Shown here piece after piece: positions 1 to 8,511 of a DNA stretch of 64,000 nucleotides. The stretch spans positions 1 through 64,000 of the forward strand of contig JBDHSX010000001.1 in the NCBI GenBank assembly GCA_039808365.1, in the 5' to 3' direction. The DNA is from 62-47 sp039808365. Its GTDB lineage: Bacteria; Pseudomonadota; Alphaproteobacteria; Rhizobiales; Xanthobacteraceae. How positions within the stretch are numbered: position 1 is the stretch's first letter; every line of letters starts with the position of its first letter. Position numbers and translations under genes: made by a program. The notes below the pieces were generated by a model that had not been told where the DNA came from, ran no database searches, and saw only the letters and a program-made list of their open reading frames with translations.

Positions 1-95
1 CGATGATGTTCGCTGCTCCCATGAAGAATCTGGCCCCATGGTGCTTCCTTCGATTCGGAACTCAAGGGTGCACCATTAAAGCCCCGGATCAAACG

Positions 96-352
96 TCAAT
101 GCCGTTTTCGGGCGGGAGGGATACCGGCCTCCCATTCGGCGATGCCGAGCAATGACCCAAGGTTGATGGTTTGCGCTTTCGAGATGCCGATGAAGCTATT
201 CACGATGTCCCAGAAGGGGTCGAACAGGCCGACAAACGGCCGGCGGCGCCGAAAGTCGCGAGTAGGCTGACACCGAGACGGACGCGCTGCGCCTCAGCGC
301 GCGTGATTTCGCCGAACCGCGATCGCCGGTTCCAGGTCCGCTCCTCAAACAT
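96..352 (-). pseudogene. small reading frame directly after nnrS, probably frameshifted
   Basis: An ATG at 352 (minus strand) follows the nnrS stop codon with no gap, so it looks translationally coupled. The frame opens MFEERTWNRRSRFGEITRAE and ends after about 57 codons near 179. A neighbouring frame then continues with strongly coding-like sequence (PFVGLFDPFWDIVNSFIG, then IAEWEAGIPPARKRH) to a stop at 96-98. Both halves have the high third-position GC of the neighbouring genes. The simplest reading is one small membrane-associated protein of about 85 residues broken by a single frameshift around 230-240. It could instead be an intact 57-residue protein or a sequencing error. I do not recognise the family. 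Confidence 0.4.
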
Positions 353-1567
353 TCAACCGCAGTGATCCGTTTCGTTCAGCGGATGCCGCAGCAAAGGCAT
401 GAACCCGACAAGCCATAATGCAAAGGCCAGCGACCAGAGGGTCGCGCTCACGCTGTAATGCGAGGCGAAAACCGCTTGAGCAAAGCCCAGTTCCGGCAAA
501 ATTCGCACCAGGCCGGCGCCGGTCATGAGGATGAGCGCGCCATGCGCCTGCCACGGCAGGATCAGCGGCCGGCCGGTATGGCGCAATCCGGCGATGATGA
601 ACACGCTGAGGACCGCGAGGCCGAGGCTGCCGACCGACAGAATGTGCAGCCCGGTCGTCGGCGAGAGCGGAGCGCCGAGTCCAGCCAGACCGATCACCGT
701 AAAACCCGCGCCGGCGAACAGGTTGGCGCCGGCCAATGCGAGGACATGGGTGCGAAACACCGCGGTGCCGATGAACCATTCGGCGAGGCGGTCAAAGAAC
801 GCGGCGGCCGCCGCCAGCGCCAGATAGGCGGGCACGGTCGAGCCGGGCGCCAGCAGCGCCGCGGCGGCGTAGAGCGCGACCATTCCGGCCGTGAGATTCT
901 GCCGTCCCGGATGCGGACGATAGGGCGTTGTCTCGCCGCTTGGATCGAGCGCGAGATTGATGACCGTCACGTTGATGCGGGCGACGGCGAGCGAAAAGAA
1001 CACCACGAAGATCATCAACGACGCGTGCAGCAGCCGGCCGGAGATATCCGTGTGATCGGTCAGCCACCCGACGCGAATGCCGAGCTCCATCAGCCAGAAC
1101 AAGGCCACCCAAACCGCGAAGGACGTATGCCGCGTGCTGCCGCGCTCGATCAGCGCCTTGAGCACATACCAGAACAACAGGCCGAGAAACGCGAGGTCGG
1201 TCGCGGCCGCGACGACGATCAGCGCGTCGAATCCGAGAAACCCGATGATCCGGCCCGGCAGCCACAAAAAGAGAAGCATGAGGAGCGCCCACCCCTGTCG
1301 CGGGCGCGTATCCGTCCATTCCGGCACGGCCGCGGTGAGGAAGCCGGCCAGCGCGGCGCCATAGGTGCCGAAGATCATTTCGTGGGCGTGCCATTGACTG
1401 ACCGGCACATCGCGGGCGAGCGGCAGCGAAAACGCGAACAACGTCACCCAGACCAGCGGCAACAGCACGGCATGGCTTGCCGCGATCGGAAAGAACAGGC
1501 GAAGCCCTTCGACAAGCCAGGGGCTTGTCGAGACGCGCGCGCGTTGCGGTTTGCACGTCTGCGTCAA
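353..1567 (-). CDS. nnrS: NnrS family multi-spanning membrane protein
   Basis: This 404-residue polytopic membrane protein has about 12 hydrophobic segments and the early NnrS signature W-H-A-H-E at residues 59-63, followed by the GxxxAALAGFLTAAVPEW segment. Length matches the family. NnrS proteins bind haem and copper and are linked to tolerance of nitric oxide and other reactive nitrogen species, often in NnrR/Fnr-controlled genes. Here it is the fifth gene of a TonB-receptor/ABC-transporter operon and its ATG overlaps the ATPase stop by four bases (1564-1567). That places it in an iron-responsive transport unit rather than beside denitrification genes. Family assignment is firm; its role in this operon is inference. 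Confidence 0.85.
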   Translation of the reverse strand: MTQTCKPQRARVSTSPWLVEGLRLFFPIAASHAVLLPLVWVTLFAFSLPLARDVPVSQWHAHEMIFGTYGAALAGFLTAAVPEWTDTRPRQGWALLMLLFLWLPGRIIGFLGFDALIVVAAATDLAFLGLLFWYVLKALIERGSTRHTSFAVWVALFWLMELGIRVGWLTDHTDISGRLLHASLMIFVVFFSLAVARINVTVINLALDPSGETTPYRPHPGRQNLTAGMVALYAAAALLAPGSTVPAYLALAAAAAFFDRLAEWFIGTAVFRTHVLALAGANLFAGAGFTVIGLAGLGAPLSPTTGLHILSVGSLGLAVLSVFIIAGLRHTGRPLILPWQAHGALILMTGAGLVRILPELGFAQAVFASHYSVSATLWSLAFALWLVGFMPLLRHPLNETDHCG

Positions 1568-2307
1568 GGCGCGCGCTCCCGCGTGCCATCGAACAATTCA
1601 CGGAATTTCGCGTCGCGCGACCAGTTCTCGACGAAGGCGAACACGTCGCTGTTGCTGCGCTCGCCGGGCTTGCCGTCGAGCGGCCGATCCTCGATGACGC
1701 CGCCGGCATCGCCCGAGAGAACGATGATGCGATCGGCGATGCGCACCGCTTCCGACAGATCGTGGGTCACGAACAGCGCGGAGAAGTGGTCACGGGCGGC
1801 GGCTTCGATCACCAGGTCCTGAAGCGTGCGCTTGAGGCCGATATCGACCGCCGTGAACGGCTCGTCGAAGAACACGACATCCGGATCGACGGCGAGCGCG
1901 CGCGCGACCGCGGCGCGCTGGCGCATGCCGCCGGAGAGTTCCGCCGGATATTTGTCGAGATCGCGACTGTCCAGGCCGACCTCGCCGCCGCGCCGTCCGG
2001 CGATCTCGACGCGCAGGCTCTTTTTCATGCCGGAGGCGCGCAGGCCGTAGGCGATGTTGTCGCGCGCCGTCATCCACGGCAGCAGCCGCGGCTCCTGAAA
2101 GACGACGGCATGGCGGCGGTAGTCGCGACGCACGCGGCCGCGCAGCGGCTCGATCAGGCCGGCGGCGATTTGCAGCACGGTGGTCTTGCCGCAGCCCGAA
2201 GGTCCCACCAGCGCGACGACCTCGCCGGCTTCGAGCGCGAGGTCGATCCTTTCGAACACGGCGCGCCCGAGAAACGAATGACCGACGCCTTCAAGCACGA
2301 GCTTCAT
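1564..2307 (-). CDS. ABC transporter ATP-binding protein (TauB/SsuB/NrtD type)
   Basis: This is a 247-residue cytoplasmic ATPase with Walker A GPSGCGKT at residues 35-42, Q-loop QEPRLLPW near 71, signature LSGGMRQ at 124-130 and Walker B VVFFDEP at 144-150, followed by the H-loop VTHD. Longer in-frame extensions upstream lie inside the permease gene. The ATG at 2307 overlaps the permease stop by four bases (ATGA), which fixes the start. The motif set is that of the nitrate/sulfonate/taurine importer group. It should energise the permease at 2304-3122 with the binding protein at 3119-4102. The substrate cannot be read from the ATPase. Confidence 0.87.
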   Translation of the reverse strand: MKLVLEGVGHSFLGRAVFERIDLALEAGEVVALVGPSGCGKTTVLQIAAGLIEPLRGRVRRDYRRHAVVFQEPRLLPWMTARDNIAYGLRASGMKKSLRVEIAGRRGGEVGLDSRDLDKYPAELSGGMRQRAAVARALAVDPDVVFFDEPFTAVDIGLKRTLQDLVIEAAARDHFSALFVTHDLSEAVRIADRIIVLSGDAGGVIEDRPLDGKPGERSNSDVFAFVENWSRDAKFRELFDGTRERAP

Positions 2308-3122
2308 CGCTTGATGCCCCAGGGCAGGCCGGCCTCGCGCCAGCGTTCGAGTCGATCGCGGATCGGGTGCAGGAACACATATTCGGTGATCAGGGCGAAG
2401 GCAACGACGGCCACGATCAGGGCCATCACGCGCGGAATATCGAACAAGGCCCGCGCCGTCGCGAGTTCGCCGCCGATGCCGCCGGTGTTCGACAGAAGCT
2501 CGGCCATCACCGTCACTTTCCAGGCCGTGCCCGCCGTCGTGGTCCAGGCCGGAAACAGATAGGAAATCAGATGCGGCATCGTCACCGTGCGAAACCGCAG
2601 CCACATCCCGGCGCCGAACGAGCGGGCCATGGCGTCGAGCCCGCGATCGCGCGTCGCGACGCCTTCCAGACCGCCGGCGAAGGAGATCGGCAGCGCCGCG
2701 ACGACGACGGTCATCACCGCCGACCCGCCGGTCGAGCCGAACCAGATCAGCGCCAGCACGATCCAGGCGATCGGCGGCACGCCGAGGATGACGGTCACGA
2801 TCGGGCGCATCAGCCGCATGGCGGCAAACGAATATCCGGCGATCGCGCCCGTCGTCGTGCCAACGCCGACCGCGAGACAAAATCCGATCAGCGACCGCTC
2901 CGCCGTCTCCCGCGCGGCCTTGGCGAAAGCCGGCTCCTGCGCGATGGCCGATAGCGCGTTCAGGGTTTCCAGCGGCGACGGCAGGATGAAGGAGCCATAG
3001 AATTCATGGCCGGCCTGCCATGCCGCCGCCACGCAGAACAGGCCAGCCGCGCCCGCCCAGGCCGACCAGACATAGCGGCCGGCCCAGCCGGCGAAAGCGA
3101 GGCTATGCGCGAACACCCTCAT
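2304..3122 (-). CDS. ABC transporter permease (TauC/SsuC/NrtB type)
   Basis: This 272-residue inner-membrane protein has about six transmembrane segments and the BPD_transp_1 pattern, with the EAA-type cytoplasmic loop around GLDAMARSFGAGMWLRFRTV. It carries the channel for the importer whose ATPase and binding protein flank it. Its start overlaps the binding-protein stop by four bases and its stop overlaps the ATPase start by four bases, so the three genes are translationally coupled. Related permeases carry nitrate, taurine, sulfonates, thiamine precursors or metal chelates. The linked TonB-dependent receptor and ICE box favour an iron- or metal-related substrate here, but this is inference. 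Confidence 0.85.
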   Translation of the reverse strand: MRVFAHSLAFAGWAGRYVWSAWAGAAGLFCVAAAWQAGHEFYGSFILPSPLETLNALSAIAQEPAFAKAARETAERSLIGFCLAVGVGTTTGAIAGYSFAAMRLMRPIVTVILGVPPIAWIVLALIWFGSTGGSAVMTVVVAALPISFAGGLEGVATRDRGLDAMARSFGAGMWLRFRTVTMPHLISYLFPAWTTTAGTAWKVTVMAELLSNTGGIGGELATARALFDIPRVMALIVAVVAFALITEYVFLHPIRDRLERWREAGLPWGIKR

Positions 3123-4102
3123 AGAGCGTAGAAAGCGTCATCCGGGAGCTTGCCGCCGATGATGCGCGGATCATCTTCGGCCAGAATGGAGAAGAAGCGC
3201 TCCAGACCCGGACGAATGGAGGACGCCGGCAAGGCCGCCAGGTTGCTGTGCGGGATGGCCTCGGCGACCACCGGGCTGAGCAGGCCGAGTTCGGTCGCGG
3301 CGGCAACGGAGGCCCGATACGGATGGTTCACCGTGAAGTCCACGGCGCTCTGCAAGGCGCTTTGCAATGTCTCCAATCCCTTCCGCCCCACCCTCTCGAC
3401 GAAGGGCTTCGTCACGACCACGCCGGCTTGCGGAATGAACGGCTCCCCGCCGATGATCTTCGCCCATTCCTTCTGGCAATCGATCGCGCGCGTCAACCAT
3501 GTCAGGCTGACCTTGGCGCGCAGGATCGCGGCGGTCGCGCCGGGTTCGGCCAATAGCGCCGCATCGACGCGCCCCGCGAGCAGCATCTGCATCGCTTCCG
3601 GCGGCGTGCCGGCATATTCGATGGTCACATCGCTTCCGATCTTCAAGCCGGCGCGGGCGAGCAAGCGCCGCAGGATGAAGTCGGGCATGTCGTTGCGGAA
3701 CGGCACGGCAACCTTTTTGCCCGCGAGATCCTCGACGCGCGTGACCTTCTCACTTGCGACGACGTAGAGAAGCCCGCGCGTCATGACGTTGAGGAGGTGA
3801 ACCCCGAGCCCGCGGTTATAGAGATTGGCCGCCACGTTGGTGGGCACGATGACGACCTGCATCGCCCCCGACGCCAGACCGGCCCGCATCTCGTCGGGGG
3901 TGCGCCATGTCTTGAACACGGCATTCGCTTCGATGGCCTTGAGGTCGCCGCTCGCAACGGCGTTGGCCAGCGCGATCGAAGGCGCCGCGGGCGGTCCCCA
4001 GAATCCCATGGGTTCGGCCGCGCGCGCTAAATGCGGCGGCGCGAGCAGCGCGGCGCCGGCTCCGGCCAGGAACGTGCGACGTGCGAGTGTCGGGCCTCTC
4101 AT
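3119..4102 (-). CDS. ABC transporter periplasmic binding protein (NMT1/TauA-like), Tat-type signal
   Basis: The 327-residue product begins with a twin-arginine-like signal (LARRTFLAGAGAALLAPPHL, cleavage near ARA-AE at about residue 29). A two-lobe NMT1/TauA-type binding fold follows, with the typical LAGKKVAVPFRNDMPDF and GRVDAALLAEP segments. The ATG at 4102 shares one base with the TonB-receptor stop (TGATG). It presumably collects, in the periplasm, the ligand delivered by the outer-membrane receptor and hands it to the permease. Folded (Tat) export would suit a cofactor-bound ligand or early folding. Ligand unknown; candidates are a metal chelate, a small aromatic or an organosulfur compound. 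Confidence 0.8.
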   Translation of the reverse strand: MRGPTLARRTFLAGAGAALLAPPHLARAAEPMGFWGPPAAPSIALANAVASGDLKAIEANAVFKTWRTPDEMRAGLASGAMQVVIVPTNVAANLYNRGLGVHLLNVMTRGLLYVVASEKVTRVEDLAGKKVAVPFRNDMPDFILRRLLARAGLKIGSDVTIEYAGTPPEAMQMLLAGRVDAALLAEPGATAAILRAKVSLTWLTRAIDCQKEWAKIIGGEPFIPQAGVVVTKPFVERVGRKGLETLQSALQSAVDFTVNHPYRASVAAATELGLLSPVVAEAIPHSNLAALPASSIRPGLERFFSILAEDDPRIIGGKLPDDAFYAL

Positions 4103-6444
4103 CAGAACCTGGCCTTCATGCCGGCATAGAACCCGCGACCATCGCCGGGAAGGAAGGCTGCCTGATCCGGCCGCGCCTGGTCGACGATCAATGTCGACGA
4201 AGCGTAGGTTTCGTTGAACAGGTTGGTGACCTCGGCGAAAATCGTGAACGTCTCGTTGATCTTGTATTCGGTGCGCAGATCGACGACGACATACGGGTTG
4301 GCGAACAGCGTGTTCATGTTGTCGACGGGCGTGTGGTCGGGCACCCAGCGGACGGCGCCTTGCAGCCTCCAGCTATCGGTCGCCTGGAATTGCAGCATCG
4401 CGTTGATGAGATGACGCGGCGCACCGGCGAGCCGGTTGTTGCCGCGAAGCGGATCGTTGTCGAACCGGAAATCCTGATAGGTGTAGGCCACACGCGCCGA
4501 CAGCCGATCGGTCAGCTTCGCGCCGGCGCCGAGTTCGATACCGAAGTGGGTGGTCTTGTCGGCATTGATCGCGCCGAGCGAGGCGCCGGTGGCATCGCGC
4601 AGGCTGAGCAGTTCGTTGTCCACCCATGAATAATAGACGACCGCGTCCCAGGAGAAGCGCTCGGTCCTGCCGCGCCAGCCGCCTTCGACGGTGGTCGCCG
4701 TCTGCGCCTTCAGATCGGGCGTGGTGAACGCCGCGAACGGCGCGAAGGGCTGCGCCGGGTTCGGCCGGCCGGGACTGGAGTTGGGCGTGCCGTTGACAGT
4801 CGCGAGCAGGTCGTCATGGGTCGGCGGTTCGAAACTGCGGCTCACGGCCGTGAACAGGGTGTGGATGTTGTCAGGCCGATAGGACAGCGCGAGGCTCGGG
4901 CTCCAACCGTCATAGCTGCGGGCGTAGCTGGTCGAGACCGTCGGCACGGCGCCGTTCGGCAACAGCATGGTGGGATTCATCGGATTGTAGGCGATGGTCG
5001 GCCGCGTCGGCAGCCCATAGGTGTCGTCGTTCCCGCGCGTCGCATGAGCGTAGGATATGGCCGGCGACAGCGTCACGTTATGCAGGACCGGAATGTTGAA
5101 GCCCGAATAGAGCGACAGCGTCGTCGCATCGAGCTTGCTCTCGCCGAATTTCGTGCCGGTGTAACCGCTCTGATTGTTGTAATTCCCCCGGTCGGCGGAG
5201 CCGGTGGTGATCTGCGCCGTCGTCTCGAACAGCGGGAGAACGGCGGCGGCGGGATTGTAGGCGTAACGCACAAGCCCGGTGAAATCACCGCCAACGGTGG
5301 TTCTGACGCCCGAGGAGATCGGGAAGCGGAACATGTCGTCCGTGTAGGTGTAACCGAGCGCGACATCGATGAGATGGGCATCGAATGTCGCCGTGGTCCG
5401 CGACCCGACCAGGAACTGGCTGGCCTCCCGGCGCGGCTGGTCCCGCAACACATTGGGGCCGGGATCGACGGCAACGCCGCCGACGACGCGGGGGCCGCCA
5501 TGGACCTGACGCGGATCGGCATACATCGCGGCCTTGGTCAGCGGCCCGGCGACGTCGAAGCCGAGATTGGTATAGCCCGCGAAGAAGCGCGTGGTGACGT
5601 TCTCCGACAACGCGACGCCGATATTGGTGTTGACGCTGACGCGCTCGGATTCGTTGTAGACCCGGAAGCCGTCTCTGCGGCTGACATCGAACTGGATCAG
5701 GCCGTCGACATTGTCCTTCTTGAATCCCGCCTGGCCCGAGCCGCCGATCTGGCCGAAGCTGCCCCCGCTCAGCGTCAACTCCATGCCGGGTTGTGTCGAT
5801 CCCGTCGGCGAGACGAAGTTGATGGCGCCGCCGAGCACGGTGGCGCCGAGCCGGTTGGCCATATAGCCGCGGTAGACTTCCAGCGCCTCGGCCTGCCTCG
5901 GATTGGCGAAGCCGACGATATAGGAGCCATCCGCGCGATTGAGCGGCAGGCCATTCTGAAGCATCAGGATGCCGCGCTCGACCGGGTTTTGCTGAAGCCC
6001 GGAGCCGCGAATCTGGATGCGGGGCTGATCGTTGCCGCCGAAGAAGTCCTGCACGACGACGCCCGGCACGCTGCTCAAGGCGCGTGACACCGTCAGGTTC
6101 GCCGTATCGGGCACGTTCTGCTGAGGAACGAGCGCGACACCGCCGGGCAGGGCGTCGAAGCGCTCCTGCACCGTCGCCTGCGCTGGCCGGGACGCCTGCG
6201 CTGGCTGGGATGCCTGGGTCGGGGCCGCCGCTTGCCGGCGAGGCGTCGCGCGCGCAGCCCGCGCCGCCTGCGGCGGCGCGCGGCGTGGGGCCTCGACAAC
6301 GATCGGGTCGAGGGAAATGGTCGAGCCGGGAGTCGCGGATTGTGCGAAACAGGCGTGGCTCGCGGTTGACATCAGCAAGGCCAAACCGGCCGTGCGGAAA
6401 TATCGCCCCTTGCTTCGTTCGATTCCCTGCGCCGCTGCAATCAT
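4102..6444 (-). CDS. TonB-dependent outer-membrane receptor, ICE-box-linked
   Basis: This 780-residue protein has a signal peptide (hydrophobic stretch to about residue 35, ending CFAQ), a TonB-box-like DPIVVEA segment near residues 47-53, an Ala/Pro/Gln-rich linker with repeats of the form QASQPAQASRPAQA, a plug domain (VPGVVVQDFFGGNDQPRIQI, RGSGLQQNP) and a beta-barrel ending in the aromatic GMKARF. Size is normal for the family. It moves a ligand across the outer membrane using TonB energy. It is the first gene of the operon that continues with a complete ABC importer and NnrS. A near-perfect ICE box lies about 50 bp upstream, which points to control by the iron regulator Irr. The ligand is unknown; iron chelate or haem-like compounds are likeliest. 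Confidence 0.87.
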   Translation of the reverse strand: MIAAAQGIERSKGRYFRTAGLALLMSTASHACFAQSATPGSTISLDPIVVEAPRRAPPQAARAARATPRRQAAAPTQASQPAQASRPAQATVQERFDALPGGVALVPQQNVPDTANLTVSRALSSVPGVVVQDFFGGNDQPRIQIRGSGLQQNPVERGILMLQNGLPLNRADGSYIVGFANPRQAEALEVYRGYMANRLGATVLGGAINFVSPTGSTQPGMELTLSGGSFGQIGGSGQAGFKKDNVDGLIQFDVSRRDGFRVYNESERVSVNTNIGVALSENVTTRFFAGYTNLGFDVAGPLTKAAMYADPRQVHGGPRVVGGVAVDPGPNVLRDQPRREASQFLVGSRTTATFDAHLIDVALGYTYTDDMFRFPISSGVRTTVGGDFTGLVRYAYNPAAAVLPLFETTAQITTGSADRGNYNNQSGYTGTKFGESKLDATTLSLYSGFNIPVLHNVTLSPAISYAHATRGNDDTYGLPTRPTIAYNPMNPTMLLPNGAVPTVSTSYARSYDGWSPSLALSYRPDNIHTLFTAVSRSFEPPTHDDLLATVNGTPNSSPGRPNPAQPFAPFAAFTTPDLKAQTATTVEGGWRGRTERFSWDAVVYYSWVDNELLSLRDATGASLGAINADKTTHFGIELGAGAKLTDRLSARVAYTYQDFRFDNDPLRGNNRLAGAPRHLINAMLQFQATDSWRLQGAVRWVPDHTPVDNMNTLFANPYVVVDLRTEYKINETFTIFAEVTNLFNETYASSTLIVDQARPDQAAFLPGDGRGFYAGMKARF

Positions 6445-6494
6445 TATTTCGAGCCCCCGTCATTGTTGTGCTTGGCGTCTTTTTCGCCGTAAAA

Positions 6495-6511
6495 TTTAGA
6501 AGCGGTCTAAA
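6495..6511. promoter_or_regulatory. ICE box (iron control element, putative Irr site)
   Basis: The sequence TTTAGAA-GCG-GTCTAAA matches the rhizobial ICE consensus TTTAGAA-N3-TTCTAAA at 13 of 14 arm positions. It lies 50-67 bp upstream of the TonB-receptor start (minus strand) and about 195 bp upstream of the divergent Crp-type regulator. Its position suggests direct iron/haem-responsive control of the receptor-ABC-nnrS operon by Irr. Whether it activates or represses depends on the promoter position, which I cannot fix. Confidence 0.65.
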
Positions 6512-6625
6512 AGACGTATTCTGGATACATATTTTTTATCGGTATTCATGCTAAAGGCGCATGCAAACATCGCGCTTTCTTCGCGCTGTTTCGCCGAACC
6601 ATAGAAGGTCCGTGCCGGTCGCCGT

Positions 6626-6639
6626 TTGATTCCGCGCAA
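6626..6639. promoter_or_regulatory. candidate Crp/Fnr-family (NnrR-type) box
   Basis: TTGATTCCGCGCAA has the TTG-N8-CAA form bound by Fnr/FixK/NnrR/DNR regulators. The left half is a perfect TTGAT and the right half is weaker. It is about 70 bp upstream of the Crp-type regulator start, so it may be an autoregulatory site or respond to FixK. Confidence 0.35.
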
Positions 6640-6706
6640 ACAACCGCGCACCGACATGGGATTTGCGGCGTGATTAGAACGATTTCAAAAAAGGGCCGTG
6701 CTGGTA

Positions 6707-7417
6707 ATGAGACCCTCCATCGAGCACGACGCCGTTCGCGCGATTGCCGTTCAAGGCGCTCTGTTCTCCGGGCTGTCCCAGGATCTGGCCGGCCGGCTGT
6801 TTGCGGCGGCCACGGTGCGGCAGATGCAGAAGGACGCCGTGCTGTTTCATCAAGGCGACGCGCCCGATCAATTGTTGCAGGTCGTCAGCGGTCTGGTGCG
6901 GATGACACAGATCAACGCCGAGGGCATGCAGACCACGCTTCGACTGATGCGTTCGGGCGAACTGTTCGGCTGCGTCGCCGTGCTCCAGCAATTCCCATAT
7001 CCCGCGACCGCGACGGCGGTGGAGGATTCCGTTGTCTTGTCCTGGCGGGCGCCGCAGTTTCTCGGCTTGTTGAAGCAACACCAAGCCATCATGGACAATA
7101 CGCTTACGATCGTCGGCACGCGCACCAAGGACATGGTTCAGCGCGTCAGCGACATGTCGGGCAAGAATGTCGAGCGCCGGATCGCGGCCGCGCTGCTGCG
7201 TCTCGCCGATCAGGTCGGCACCAAATCGGGCGACGGCATTCAGATTCAGTTTCCGGTGACGCGGGACGATCTCGCCGAGATGGCGGGCCTGACCTACTTC
7301 ACGATCAGCCGAACCTTGAGTGTTTGGCAGCGCCAGGGACTCGTCAGCAGCGGCCGGCAGCGCATGACCATCCTCGACCGCAATCGCCTCGCCGCAATCG
7401 CGGACGGCCGGCACTAG
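6707..7417 (+). CDS. Crp/Fnr-family transcriptional regulator without Fe-S cysteines
   Basis: The 236-residue protein has an N-terminal cyclic-nucleotide-binding-type beta-roll (about residues 15-120), a long dimerisation helix and a C-terminal winged helix (TRDDLAEMAGLTYFTISRTL). Only one cysteine is visible (LFGC), so it lacks the N-terminal cluster of Fnr/FnrN and is closer to NnrR/DNR- or FixK-like proteins. ATG 6707 is preferred over GTG 6698 because the AAGG sequence at 6691-6694 lies too close to the GTG. It is transcribed divergently from the TonB/ABC/nnrS operon across the ICE box and TTG-N8-CAA site, so it may control nnrS in response to NO or low oxygen. The signal it senses is not evident. 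Confidence 0.82.
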   Translation: MRPSIEHDAVRAIAVQGALFSGLSQDLAGRLFAAATVRQMQKDAVLFHQGDAPDQLLQVVSGLVRMTQINAEGMQTTLRLMRSGELFGCVAVLQQFPYPATATAVEDSVVLSWRAPQFLGLLKQHQAIMDNTLTIVGTRTKDMVQRVSDMSGKNVERRIAAALLRLADQVGTKSGDGIQIQFPVTRDDLAEMAGLTYFTISRTLSVWQRQGLVSSGRQRMTILDRNRLAAIADGRH

Positions 7418-7614
7418 CGGGGACGGACACGATGCCGTTCCTCAAACAGCGATGTTCGCGCATGACGATTCCGCCGCAACGAAACCCGCTCGAACCTCTC
7501 GAAGATCCTATTGAAAGCTTGAGCTATTTTAAATTGAACCGCCGGAAGACCGTGGCAAACCCGGATCGGATGCGTTAGGGGACGAACCCGTTCCTGATTT
7601 GGGACACCGCGCCG

Positions 7615-8484
7615 TTGAATCCGATCACCGCGACGCCCTCGCCTGGGAAACTGACATTGCTGTCCGGCGCGCTGGTGGTTTCAGCCGGCGTGCAGCGGTT
7701 CGACCAGCCGACCCGCGTCAACGCCGCGCTGCCCTCCGGCATCAAGATCGTGGTCCTGCTCAGCGGTCGGCTCCGCATCACCGTCGGCGCGGCCAGCGAG
7801 CGCGAGATCTGCGGGCCGGTGGCGCTGGTCATCCGCACGCCCTACGGCGCCATGCGCGATCAGGTGTTCGCCGCCGACGTGCCGGTGCGTTACGTCATCG
7901 TGCAGATGCAGGAACGTCTCGTCGGCGCCGACCTGGCGGCGGCGATGGAGAATTTTTTCAAAGCGGAGCAAACCCGGGCCGATCCGCATAGCTTCCTGAT
8001 GTCATGCCCGGCGGTCCACGCCCTGCAGGCGCTCGCAACGCAGATCCTGAACTGTCCGATTCGTGGCGCGGAGCGTGAACTCTATCTCGGCGGCAAAGCG
8101 ATGCAGCTTGCGGCGCTGACGATCGCCTCGTGCATGACGCAGGCCATCGCGCCACAGGCGACGCAACTGTCGGCGCGCGACATCGAGCGCATTCACCAGG
8201 CGCGCGAATTGCTGACCGCGGCGATGCGCCAGCCGCCAAGCCTCGAAGGGCTGGCCGCGCAGGTCGGGCTCAATGTGCGCAAGCTCAGCGACGGATTTCG
8301 CAGCGTCTACGGCGCCACCGTGTTCGGCTTCCTGCAAGAATATCGTCTTGAGCAAGCCTACAAGCTGATCGCCTCGGGCGAGATGAGCGTCTCCGAAGCC
8401 GCCTATCATGTCGGCTACGGCGCGGCGCATTTCGCCACCATTTTCCGCAAGCGTTTCGGCATTTCGCCGAGCAGCCTGCGCTGA
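7615..8484 (+). CDS. AraC-family regulator, siderophore-responsive (PchR/FoxR-like)
   Basis: This is about 289 residues with a variable N-terminal sensing domain and a C-terminal pair of helix-turn-helix motifs (LEGLAAQVGLNVRKLSDGFR and SVSEAAYHVGYGAAHFATIF, ending RKRFGISP). The frame is open from 7579 but no ATG is available; TTG 7615 is the assigned start, and CTG 7594 is also possible. It sits directly upstream of a siderophore receptor and transport genes on the same strand, the usual position of AraC activators that switch on one siderophore system when its ligand is imported. The function as local activator is inference from family and position. Confidence 0.78.
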   Translation: MNPITATPSPGKLTLLSGALVVSAGVQRFDQPTRVNAALPSGIKIVVLLSGRLRITVGAASEREICGPVALVIRTPYGAMRDQVFAADVPVRYVIVQMQERLVGADLAAAMENFFKAEQTRADPHSFLMSCPAVHALQALATQILNCPIRGAERELYLGGKAMQLAALTIASCMTQAIAPQATQLSARDIERIHQARELLTAAMRQPPSLEGLAAQVGLNVRKLSDGFRSVYGATVFGFLQEYRLEQAYKLIASGEMSVSEAAYHVGYGAAHFATIFRKRFGISPSSLR

Positions 8485-8494
8485 GACGGCGCGA

Positions 8495-8511
8495 TTTATA
8501 GCTCTCCTAAA
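8495..8511. promoter_or_regulatory. ICE-like box upstream of the siderophore receptor
   Basis: TTTATAG-CTC-TCCTAAA matches the ICE consensus TTTAGAA-N3-TTCTAAA at 11 of 14 arm positions with exact spacing. It begins 11 bp after the AraC gene and about 136 bp before the receptor start. Together with the box at 6495-6511 it suggests that both TonB-receptor loci belong to an Irr regulon. Confidence 0.45.

Noticed and set aside
6707..7417. Oxygen-sensing Fnr with an Fe-S cluster
   Set aside because: Only one cysteine is visible; the N-terminal cysteine cluster of Fnr is missing.
7432..7578. A 48-residue open frame between the Crp-type and AraC-type genes
   Set aside because: No ribosome site, biased composition and no recognisable features; left as unassigned intergenic sequence.
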